From: Zygnema cylindricum
Lineage: Eukaryota > Streptophyta > Zygnematophyceae > Zygnematales > Zygnemataceae
Length of the DNA stretch: 64,000 bases
Direction: 5' to 3'
Assembly: GCA_037447655.1 (NCBI GenBank)
Contig: JBBHKE010002656.1
Location: 1-64,000, forward strand
Within the stretch, counting starts at the first letter, position 1. Each line of letters begins with the position of its first letter. The notes beneath the pieces were generated by a model. The model did no database searches. It had not been told where the DNA came from and saw only the letters and a program-made list of their open reading frames with translations. Made by a program: the position numbers and the translations under genes. Shown in pieces: positions 8,941-18,226 of this stretch.

Positions 8941-10425
8941 CTAGTCTAGCTTTTGCTTTAGCCCACATTCCTCCCTACAAAATATCAGTTTGGGAGAAGG
9001 AACCGGTTTTGTCATCATATCTACTACCATCTCTCCATCAGGTCTATAATCAAAGCTAATAATTTTATTCTCAACCTTTTCTCTAACAAAGCTCAAACGA
9101 ATATCCATACGCTTTGCTTTAAAGTGATGCTTAGGGTTTGCCGCAATTGCAATCGCAGCTTGATTGTCACAAAATATCTTTTGCTCTCCATTCTTCATAT
9201 ATCCCAATTCTTGAAGCAAAGATTTCACCCTCATTAATTCTTTCACAGCCGAACAAGAGGCCATATACTCAGCCTCCATGGTGGACTGAGCAATCACCTT
9301 TTGTTGCTTGTTGCTCCAACAACAAGCTCCATTCCCAACATATAACACATACCCAGAAGTACACCTCCTCATCGGAGCATCCCCATAACTGGCATCACTC
9401 CAAGTGGTGATGTCAGTATTATCCCCTCCCAAATGCATCCATAGATCTCTTGTTCCTATCAAGTACCGCATGACCCTTTTGGTCACTTTGCAATCTTTTT
9501 TTCTAAGATCATTCAGACTCCTACTTAATACTCCCACAGCTGCTGCTATATCAGGTTGAGTACAATTGATAAAATAGATCAAACTACCGACAACTTGTCT
9601 GTACGGAATAGTTTGCATGAACTTACCCTCCTCAGGTCCTAACTCGTTATCTAAGATCAAGATTCCCTCTTCTGAGCTCCCCTCACTTCCCTTCTTTAAG
9701 TCCATTGGAGTCGTACAACTATTTTCTTTTTCCATTTTAAATTTTTCCAGCATATTCCCAATTGTTTCCTTTTGAGTTAGTCTAATTATCTTCTTTTCTC
9801 TATCCCTCTCCATTTGAATTCCCAATATGTACTTTGCCTCCCCCAAATCTTTCATTTCAAATCTACTCTTTAGATCCTTTTTCAATCTATTAATTTTCAC
9901 CAATGATTTGCTAAACACAAGCAAATCGTCAACATATATGGCAATTGCAATGAAAATTATACCTTCCTCATCCTCAAATAAGTAGATCGAATGATCCGAA
10001 CTGATCCGGATATATCCCAAATTCGTCAAGGACTCGTCCAACTTTTTGTTCCATTGGCGAGGAGTTTGCTTTAGTCCATAAAAGGACTTTATCAATCTAC
10101 ACACCTTGCTTTCTTCTCCTTTCTCCACAAATCCTTCCGGTTGTCTCATGAAAATCTCTTCTTCCAATTCTCTGTGTAAGAAAGCAGTTTTGATGTCCAT
10201 CTGGTGCACTTCCATGTCTTCCGCTGCCGCGAGCCTAAGTAAAATTCGGACGGAGGGGAATCTAACAACCGGAGCAAAGGTCTCCTCATAATCGATTCCC
10301 TCCTTCTGTATGAACCCCTTTGCCACTAATCTGGCCTTGTATCGCTCGATGGTGTTATTAGGATTGAGCTTCAACTTAAATACCCACTTGCATCCTATTG
10401 GCTTTCTATCTGGAGGACAATCCAT
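8941..10425 (-). CDS. copia reverse transcriptase-RNase H, open 494-codon frame (5' truncated)
   Basis: This is the C-terminal half of a copia Pol polyprotein, which copies the element RNA into DNA. RVT_2 begins at the extreme N-terminus with PPDRKPIGCKWVFKLKLNPN; catalytic blocks are VHQMDIKTAFLHRELEEEI, TPRQWNKKLDESL and YVDDLLVFS. The RNase H part has TTWSDASYGDAPMRRCTSGY, STMEAEYMASCSA, FCDNQAAIAIA and VDMMTKPVPSPKL. All key acidic residues are visible and no stop interrupts the frame. The Met at 10425 is an internal Pol residue, not a real start; the element is cut there. A family polyprotein would be about 1,300 residues, so gag, protease and integrase are missing. Confidence 0.92.
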   Translation of the reverse strand: MDCPPDRKPIGCKWVFKLKLNPNNTIERYKARLVAKGFIQKEGIDYEETFAPVVRFPSVRILLRLAAAEDMEVHQMDIKTAFLHRELEEEIFMRQPEGFVEKGEESKVCRLIKSFYGLKQTPRQWNKKLDESLTNLGYIRISSDHSIYLFEDEEGIIFIAIAIYVDDLLVFSKSLVKINRLKKDLKSRFEMKDLGEAKYILGIQMERDREKKIIRLTQKETIGNMLEKFKMEKENSCTTPMDLKKGSEGSSEEGILILDNELGPEEGKFMQTIPYRQVVGSLIYFINCTQPDIAAAVGVLSRSLNDLRKKDCKVTKRVMRYLIGTRDLWMHLGGDNTDITTWSDASYGDAPMRRCTSGYVLYVGNGACCWSNKQQKVIAQSTMEAEYMASCSAVKELMRVKSLLQELGYMKNGEQKIFCDNQAAIAIAANPKHHFKAKRMDIRLSFVREKVENKIISFDYRPDGEMVVDMMTKPVPSPKLIFCREECGLKQKLD

Positions 10426-11190
10426 TTATAAACACTAAATAATGTAGACATACAAAAACTGTAAGTCCGTATATTTTGACGTCAGTATGACGTAAGTACT
10501 ATTTGTCTCATATATATATACTATTTGTCTCAACTCATAGTGTTGTCGTTTAACTATAAACTTTTCACATGTAAATTCATGTAAATGTTCACACGGACGA
10601 TAATCTTGTCGACAGACGGAGCTATGCGAACGGGTTTTTTTCGATGCAATTTAATTTTTTTGTTTAGTGCAATTTCACATACGACCGCGATACTATTCAC
10701 TTAATTTGTACCATTTTACTCATAAAAGTACAATTTTTCACAGTCATACGTTGTCCGTAGTCCACAATATTTAAAACGAACCTATATTAAATTTTTTAAC
10801 GCTAATTAAACTTTACCTTAAATTTTATAATGAAAAAATTTGAATCATTTACTTTATTTAACGTGATAGAGTCAAAATTTAGGGACACCGAATTAGCGTT
10901 ATCTATTCTAATTACGATTTGTTGTGTACACCGCCAATCGTTATTAGCGTTGTGTACGCTAATTACGACGTTTTTTTTTTATTATTCTCAAATAGAATTA
11001 TCCACACTATTTAAAAAAACCCTAATTCCTAATTAGAATAGACGATTTCTTCGAAAATTTTCAAATTCCCAATTAGCGTAAACCACGCTAATTATTCAGA
11101 TACGCTTAAAACTTACACTTAATAACGACACAGTGTACGATATTAAGCATGCATAACGTATGCGATGTGACGGTGCGTCAAATAATGGTT
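10426..11190. other. gene-free AT-rich stretch
   Basis: No coding potential recognised. Around 10855-11110 several copies of a GCTAATTAC / CGTTATTAGCG motif occur in both orientations, hinting at a decayed MITE related to the fold-back at 34781-35001. Nothing else is supported. Confidence 0.5.
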
Positions 11191-11199
11191 CCGGTATTT

Positions 11200-12073
11200 A
11201 GGTCTAGAATTAAATGCGTGCAGGCCGAGGCAATCTTCTTACTCTTCACCCACACTTGTCCAGCAATCGGCTGCTGAAGAGGAGGATAAAGCCATGGCAA
11301 CCTATGCTATCCAAAGCAGAGATGCATGTTTTTATAGATTTATTAATAAGGTACTCACTACGCATCTGTGATTGATCGTGGTAGCTACTTTGAAGCGGAA
11401 CTAATTAATTTAATCAAACTATAGACGCCGCGCATGAATATAGGCCGTAAGACGGTGATGGTCCAAACGATACCGCCATTTTGTTTCACAAACAAATAAA
11501 ATATCGCAACCATTTATGACGGGCCACGCATTAAAATACGGTTTTATCGATCCACCAATGGCGATGAGACGTAATATGACATGTGGTTTTCTCACGCCAA
11601 GATCGAATATTACGCACGCACCACATGGATTACCACTGGACAAGAACAAACTGATATGACATGTGCCAATGGTCGCCATAACGCAAATGGACGCAGTAAA
11701 AGCACACCCAAGACTGCACTTCTTAACGACACGATTTTGATTATGCCGCATTTGTAGATAGAGTTTTAGAGAGAGATGATGCAGGAAAATTTGGTAGATA
11801 GACTCTCTCTCCCAAAGAGTCCTCAGAGAAAGGTCAACTTTGACCATAATCTTAACCGCCAAGGGAGCAAATTGAGCGACTTTGCCGAGCAAATTCGAGA
11901 TTCTTTTAATCATCGACTCAGGGGAGTCTTGCTTTCACACAGGTGAAGGTGGTTAGAGTTTTTGTGTGCCGGGGTGGCAATTATTCTTGCTGAAACACAA
12001 AGGGGTCAGGGTTTTTCTAGAGGCTTCGTGTGAGCTGCCTACTATGAGGACCTATGGAGGTCTCAGAGTTACA
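11200..12073 (+). repeat. 5' LTR of a third copia element (family-B related)
   Basis: Aligns in the + orientation with the reverse complement of 7106-7830, including GTAGATAGAGTTTTAGAGAG, AACACAAAGGGGTCAG and GACCTATGGAGGTCTCAGAG. It ends GTTACA at 12073, immediately before a copia primer site. The left end is uncertain (roughly 11100-11250) because no second copy is present. Confidence 0.65.
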
Positions 12074-12086
12074 GTTTATGGGCCCA
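12074..12086 (+). promoter_or_regulatory. half-tRNA initiator-Met primer binding site containing a gag ATG
   Basis: The sequence after the LTR is GTTTATGGGCCCA. Its TTATGGGCCCA portion is complementary to the anticodon arm of plant initiator tRNA-Met (TGGGCCCATAA), the primer type known from Drosophila copia. The ATG within it opens the Gag frame MGPPSRVPIFNG. The shorter site at 42445-42455 is arranged the same way. Confidence 0.65.
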
Positions 12087-13656
12087 CCCTCTAGGGTGCC
12101 CATCTTCAATGGAACTAGCTTCATATATTGGGAAAATATGTTGACAACAGCTCTATGTGAGAAAAGGTTTTGGGGAATAGTGAGTGGACGGGTGAGGCGT
12201 CCATCTAGTCTTTGGGATCCCTCCAGGATTTGCAGGAAGCAGATTCACCAGAGATGCAGATCCATCTCCAACGAAGGAGACAAAGGAAGGGGAGGTAGTG
12301 GACAAAGGAAAGGAGAAAGAGACGGTCACACCAATAGCAACCGGTTCGGCCTTCATGTCACCTATTCCGAGGAACGAGGGGGATGATACCGATACCTAGG
12401 ACTACAACAATATAGCGGCAAAACACTTCATCCTATGCCACATTACTCAAGGGCTTGCATCTCCTTATTTGCAAGTAGAGAGGGCATCCGATCTTTTAGT
12501 GGCTCTCATGGAGATGTACCGAAGTGGTAGGATTTAGCAACAACAAGTTGCTGATCAGAAAATTGACGCATATGTAAACAAAGGGGAGAAGATGTTGGAT
12601 ATTTGTAATGAGCTCGCAACACTTTTTATGGAGCTAGAGAGTGCTCGATAGGTTGAAACTGAAAAGATACAGGTTAACTGTTTACCACATGAGTTTGAGA
12701 ACATAGTCAACCCACATAGTCAACCTTGTGCAGGACTTGCAGGACTCAAGGTGGATATAGAATTCAACGGTAGGGATGATTCTCGTTTGAGAGAACACGA
12801 TTGAGATCCGAAGGGGAGTAAAGAGTGGGCAAGCATTGGCAGCTTGGACCGTGTGGAGGAACAATGAGTTTAAGAAACCAATCGGAAATTACGGCGGGAG
12901 GGGGGGGCAGAAAAATCAGACCGACGAGTTCGGACCAAGGGCTCCCAAAGGTTTGTGCCACTTTTGTAAGAAACCAGGCCACTACATGGCGGAGTGCATT
13001 AAGTTAACCAAGTGGTGGTTAAAGGAGGGGCAGATTGGTGGACCCACGAGAGGAAAGAAAAAGGCCCTTGTTACACAGGTACATGAGGCGAAATCCGAGG
13101 ACGAGGACGATGAGCTCCTACTAGATGAGGAGTTGGAAGCGAAAAACAAGGTCGAAATTCAACGAAAGCATAAATGAGCTTTCAGTGGATTGAAAGGTGA
13201 AGCAGATTGGATTGCAGATTCAGGTGCCTCCATGCACATGAGTTAGGATAAACACCTATTCACTAAGATAAGAAAGATTCCCACCGTAGAGATAGAGTAT
13301 GGGGATAGGAGGATAGTCACTACTACTCTTGTAGGATGGGTAGATCTAAAAGTGTTAGTAGAAGGAAAGACATCCATAGTTACATTCTCGGATGTATTGC
13401 TTATTTCGGAGCTGAACAAAAACCTCATCTCTACGTCTGTATTAGATGATAAGGGTTATGATACTAGCACTAGGAAAGGAGTCTTTACTACTAGTTTTGA
13501 GGAGGAAGTTTATTTCACTGCTGATAAAGGTAGCTAAGGGATACTTAGGTTGATTGTAAGCAATGAAAAGAAGAAACTAAGGACGTTTAGGCTAATTTTA
13601 AGCAGTGAAAGCAACTTTATTATGTTGGTGTTCATGATATAATGTTGTGGCATATA
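12080..13656 (+). pseudogene. gag-protease fragment of the third copia element
   Basis: Gag begins MGPPSRVPIFNGTSFIYWENM, like the start of element 4 Gag, then passes through frameshifts (12200-12830). A zinc knuckle CHFCKKPGHYMAEC lies near 12957-13000 and a protease motif DWIADSGASMHMS near 13206-13245 (DSG instead of DTG, also functional in many copia proteases). The GAG-pre-integrase block DIMLWH at 13636-13653 is the last recognisable piece; element 3 begins at 13657, cutting this copy. RT and RNase H of this element are not found on the other side. Confidence 0.75.
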
Positions 13657-14639
13657 TGTTGTTCTATGACTACTGGTGCAGGTGGTGCTGCAGCAATAGT
13701 TCTAGAAGTATACATACTTAAGCATAAGCTAACAAGAGATCCTATCACATATTGATCTTTGTCACACTGAAAACAAACTCACAGATCAAATTTACTCAAA
13801 ACATGGCATACAAGATAAACACCATACACACTGTAAACTCCCAAAGTTACAAACAAATTGACTCATTTAACCATAAGATACGAGACTTGAAAGTTTCCTA
13901 AAAACTGCCTTTTAGATTCCCAATATCCCAAAACTGAATACCAAAATAATTTACTAAGTTATAAACTTATATTCTTAGAGTGTGTCTACTACTAGCACAC
14001 AAATCAAAATATAGTATCTGGCATTGTAGTACCGTACTATAATGTGGCAAGGTACCAAAACTGTACGTCACTGTACAAAGAGTACTTCCAAAAACCAAAT
14101 TGCAACTAGCCTAAAACTAAATAGTGGAACATTATTTCTTAATCCACTAAACAACAAAATCCTGTTCTATCAGGTTTTTACAAATTGAAGTCGTACACCA
14201 AAGTTGCTTGCTTAGTCAGCAACTGTAGATGTGTCCAGCCCGCTGTGGTATGTTTTGTACGAATATCTGGGGTGATTACGAAGCACCACATCATCCGTTG
14301 TCCCCACTTAATTTCCAGCCGTCAGTCTGATTATAATCAACGTCTGGTATTTTACCTTATACAATTGTAATCCCAGATGTCCGGTTCATTTTTCGTCCGC
14401 CCGATTTCTCGAATTCACTCGTCCGATGGATACCATGTGTCCTGGTCCATTCCGCTTTCCCTGCATAGTCTGAAGCGCTGACGCCTGTCTATTTGATCGT
14501 ACAAATACTCTTAGAGTAACTTCTTTACTATCACATTATTTGATGTAAGTATTACATCAATCTTTAATCGAAAAATATTCCAAGTTACAAATCTCCCCTC
14601 ACAGCTCTATCTACTGAGGATAAAGCTTTTAGAACAACA
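13657..14639 (-). repeat. 3' LTR of copia element 3 (family A)
   Basis: Plus-strand limits TGTTGTTCTATG...AGAACAACA, 983 bp. It is homologous to the element 4 LTRs: shared TGTTGTTCTA start, GAAGTA.ACAT, a CCATAAGATA block, and a GTAC-rich middle. It lies directly beside the polypurine tract 14640-14650. Confidence 0.85.
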
Positions 14640-15297
14640 CTCCCCTAAAGCTTTGGACTCAGTTATTCACTCAACCCAATAGCCTTTCTGCAAAACTCTA
14701 ATTTAGGTCCAGGTAGAGCTTTTGTTAGCAGATCTGCAACCATATTTTCATCAGGTAAGTAGCACAATTTTAACACTTTGGTAAACACTTTTTCTCGAAC
14801 AAAATGCAGTTTGACATCCATGTGTTTACTCTTAAAGTGGTGGCTGGGATTGGAGGCAATGGCAATAGCTGCCTGGTTGTCACACTATATGACTTGAGGA
14901 CCAGTTTGCATGTGTCCCAATTCCTGCAAAAGAGCTTTTACCCATAGGAGTTCCTTGAGGGCAGAACTTGGTGCCATATATTCTTACTCCATAGTTGATT
15001 GATCAGTGACTTTCTAAAGTTTGCTGCTCCAGCAGCAAGTTCCGTTTCTGATATGCAAGATAAAACCACTGGTTGATTTCCTGCTGGGCATGTCGCCATA
15101 ACTCGCATCGCTCCAAGTTTGCAGCTTAACTTCCCCTCCTCTAAGGACAAGTTTAAGATTCCGGGTCCCTGCCAGATACCTCAGAACCCTCTTTGCAGCT
15201 TCCCAGTCTGACTTTTTCGGGTTTTGCAGACTCCTACTCAGAGCTCTAATAGCAGCTGCCACATCCGGTCCACAACCGGTCTCGTGCAGTTCATAAA
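14640..15297 (-). pseudogene. copia RNase H, element 3
   Basis: Minus-strand pieces give LQTWSDASYGDMPSRKSTSG, a short frameshifted CCWSSKL...STM, ALKELLWVKALLQELGHMQ, and (beyond an in-frame stop) NQAAIAIASNPSHHFKSKHMDV. Sequence type matches element 4, not elements 1 and 2. The segment 15262-15300 contains a small frameshift after VVGSLI. Confidence 0.8.
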
Positions 15298-16190
15298 TTA
15301 GATGAGACTGCCCACTACTTGTCTATATGGTTTTGAGGCCATGAATTCTTCCTCCCCTGACTCTAGACTATCATCAACTAAAATGCCAGAATCTGAATCA
15401 ACTCCCTCTAACTTCTGTCTATATTCCATAGGAGTGACACACCTTTTAGCTTCTTTCACATCAAATCTTTCAACCATATAACCTATAGCATCCTTTTGAG
15501 TTGGCATGATCTGTCTTTCATTTATGTTTCTCTCTACTTGTATGCCTAAGATGTATTTGGCCTCGTCGAGGTCTTTCATCTCAAATCTGGACTTCAACGC
15601 CCTTTTGATACGATTATTTTATCCATAGATTTGTTGATAAGCAGCAAATCATCTACATACACAGCAATATACAGTACACCATCCTCCCTTTGCAAAACAT
15701 ACACAGAGTGATCTGAACTGATCCTTTTAAAGCCTAATTTTGTGAGGAACTCATCTAATTTCAGGTTCCATTGTCTAGGGGTCTGTTTTAGCCCATACAA
15801 GGATTTCATCAGTTTGCATACTAGTTTTTCTTTTCCTTTTTCTACATACATCTCTGGTTGCTGCATATAGACACTTTCTTCCAACTCTCCATGAAAGAAA
15901 GTTGTTTTTTCATCCATTTGATGCACTTCCATATTTTCAATTGGTGCTAAACTTAAAAGAATCTTGACAGCATGAAACCTTACCACTGGAGAGAAAGTCT
16001 CCTCAAAGTTGATTCCTTCTTTCTAATTGTAATCTTTGGCCACCAGTCTGGCCTTGTATATTTCAATGGTGACATCCGGGTTCAACTTTAGTTTGAATAC
16101 CCATTTGCTGGCGATGGCTTTCCGGTCCGAAGGGAGATCAACCAGCTCCCATGTTTTGTTTGCATGATAGACTTTATTTCGTCATTTTGC
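15298..16190 (-). pseudogene. copia reverse transcriptase, element 3
   Basis: Minus frames 15986-15594 and 15597-15298 encode VHQMDEKTTFFHGELEES (domain A with changed residues), TPRQWNLKLDEFLTKLGF, and YVDDLLLI, followed by SRFEMKDLDEAKYILGIQVE and the PYRQVVGSLI block. The N-terminal block WVFKLKLNPDVT lies at 16050-16100 behind a stop. A frameshift at about 15600 separates the two halves. Confidence 0.85.
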
Positions 16191-16281
16191 CGCCTCTATC
16201 CAGTGATTTCTTTCTGGTGAGGAGAAGGCTTCCAAGATAGTCTGAGGTTCTCCTGGGTTAGCAGAATAAGCAAAGTGGGAA

Positions 16282-16377
16282 CTTGACTGAAGGCGGCTAC
16301 TAGATCTCCTTCCCCCGGAAATTCTGAAGCTTGACTGAAAGCGGCTACTAGATCTCCTTCCCCCGGAAATTCTGAAG
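16282..16377 (-). repeat. 48-bp in-frame tandem duplication in the integrase-RT linker
   Basis: Two nearly identical 48-bp units (16282-16329, 16330-16377) encode ASEFPGEGDLVAAFSQ twice. The duplication keeps the frame. Confidence 0.88.
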
Positions 16378-16908
16378 CGAAGACCGATGGAAGTCTCGCA
16401 TTCTTGGCTGGTCTGGTCACTCGTTCTGTTTGATCATGGAGCTGTTCCGTTTGCTCCATCTGAGTTGTAAGAGGAACTTAAGGATCATAAGAAAGTTGTT
16501 CCGCAATCTAGTGCTGAACAGCAGGAAAATATAGTGTCTGTTGCGTGTCAAATATAACATATTCTTGTGATTTTTCTGCTTTTTGATTTTCTGTCATTGT
16601 AAAAAGATCTACAAATTCATTTTCAACTTTCAAAATTATATTTCTGGAACTACTATCTTTTTCTTATCTAAAACATATACTCTATACCCCTTGGAATTTT
16701 CATCATACCCTACTAGAATACCTGGCAAACCTTTCGGATCCAATTTCCAAGTATTCGGTGAAGTGTCTAAAATAAAGTATTTATTTCCGAATACTCTGAA
16801 ATGACTAACATCTGGTTTTCTACCTGTCCATATCTCAAAAGGTGTAGTGCTAATTGACCTAGAACCTATTCTATTTTTAATGTAAACTGCACAATTGAGG
16901 GCCTCATC

Positions 16909-17853
16909 CTATAATTTCATATCAACGTTTTTATCCACTAACATAGATCTAACACTTTCTGCAATAGTCTTATTCAATCTTTCTGAGACACCATTTTGCT
17001 GTGGTGTGTAAGGAACCGTGAGCTGGCGACTGATACCCTCATCCAGAAGAAATTGGTCAAACTCTTTTGAGATGTACTCTCCTCCGTTGTCCGATCTGAG
17101 CTCCAAAATCGGAGCATCATGCAGTTTTTCTTCCCAAGCCTTGTAGTGTTTGAAGTGGCCGAACACTTCACACTTTTCTTTCATGAAATACACCTTCGTG
17201 AACCTGAAGAAATCATCTGTAAATGTAACCATAAACCTAACCCCCTTAGCAGAGGGCACCTGAGCCGGTCCCAAAACATCAGAGTGTATAAGCTGCAAAA
17301 CTTTTGTAGACCGATGTTTTGATACTTGTGGGAAAGGTAACTTGTGAATTTTTCCTAGTGAGGAGCCATCACATGTTTTAACTGGCTGATTAGTGAGAGA
17401 AACACCTTCTATTCTACCAGAATTAACCATCTTCTTCAAGCTGTCATAGTGAACATGACCTAGTCTTTTATGCCACAATACATTTTCAAAATAAACACTG
17501 GAGTACAGAACATCGTTATCTTTTGTATTAGCCATATCCATACAATACATTTTGCTTACATCTCTAGTTCTTGTGAGTGTCACCTTCCTTTGCTTGCTTA
17601 CAACCTGTCTACCACCCTTAAGGCTGACCTCAAATCCTTTGCTCTCAACTAGAGAAGTAGAAAATAGATTCTTTTTGAAATCCGGTACATATATGACATT
17701 GTGAAGAGTCCTTTCAACTGACGTCCCACCTATGCCTACTAGCAAAGACACATCACCCTGAGCACAAGTTTGGACACTCATGCCACAAGCATAGTAGATG
17801 TTCTTTGCAGGTGTGGACTTGAGATTAGTAAAGAGTCCTTTGTTCCAACACAT
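16909..17853 (-). pseudogene. copia protease end, GAG-pre-integrase and integrase, element 3
   Basis: A 314-codon open frame covers, in order, the protease body (LHNVIYVPDFKKNLFSTS), the GAG-pre-integrase LWHKRLGHVHYDSLKKMV, and integrase with IHSDVLGPAQVPS, LRSDNGGEYISKEF and TPQQNGVSERLNKTIAES, so the three catalytic acidic positions of the D,D-35-E core are visible. The protease active site lies just upstream (17900-17880), where KDVGWIIDTEHRP replaces the usual DTGASSHM, so that motif is damaged. The C-terminal integrase continues to about 16590 beyond a stop. Confidence 0.88.
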
Positions 17854-17953
17854 GTGGGCCGATGCTCAGTATCTATGATCCAACCGACGTCTTTTGAGCC
17901 CTCCATTGCTGCCGCCATTGTGTATAGCTCTGAATCATCCTGGTCATCGAAAG

Positions 17954-18226
17954 TTATAGATTCATCCTTCGAATTACAGATGAAGAAAACAAAGAGTTGT
18001 TTTGCAACTGATTACCGAAAAAGCTCTGATTAAATTGACTTTGCTGCCATCCTGGACTATAAAAACCTGTTTCAGTCACCTTAGGACAGTACCTATACCC
18101 ATGACCCTTCTCTGAACAATAAAAACAAGTAGTGAAAGAGCTACTATTTTGCCCTTGATTAAACTGTTTAAACTGACCCTGGTTCTGGTTAAACTGAATC
18201 CTTTGCTGATTAACATTTATTTCCAA
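17954..18226 (-). pseudogene. copia Gag C-terminal fragment with zinc knuckle, element 3
   Basis: Encodes an NQ-rich stretch then CFYCSEKGHGYRYC (C-x2-C-x4-H-x4-C) and a Gly/Trp/Gln-rich tail. Upstream the sequence departs from the family at ~18213-18226, so the 5' end of the element is lost here. Confidence 0.8.

Larger units (their letters stand above)
7978..10425 (-). mobile_element. Ty1/copia retrotransposon, element 2 (5' truncated, family B)
   Basis: On the minus strand: an RT-RNase H frame (10425-8941), polypurine tract (8940-8928) and 3' LTR (8927-7978). Everything upstream of the RT start (gag, protease, integrase, 5' LTR) is absent; at 10426 the sequence changes abruptly to AT-rich DNA. 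The remaining frame has no stop or frameshift in 494 codons, so truncation seems more recent than the decay seen in elements 1, 3 and 4. It appears inserted into the LTR remnant 7106-7977. Confidence 0.88.
13657..18226 (-). mobile_element. Ty1/copia retrotransposon, element 3 (5' truncated, family A)
   Basis: On the minus strand: Gag tail and zinc knuckle (18226-17954), protease-integrase (17853-16909), linker (16459-16196), RT (15986-15298), RNase H (15262-~14650), polypurine tract and 3' LTR (14639-13657). The 5' LTR and most of gag are missing. It is inserted in the third copia at its LWH codons. The left flank is ATATA; no matching right flank can be assigned because the 5' end is lost. 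Several stops and frameshifts make it inactive. Confidence 0.9.
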
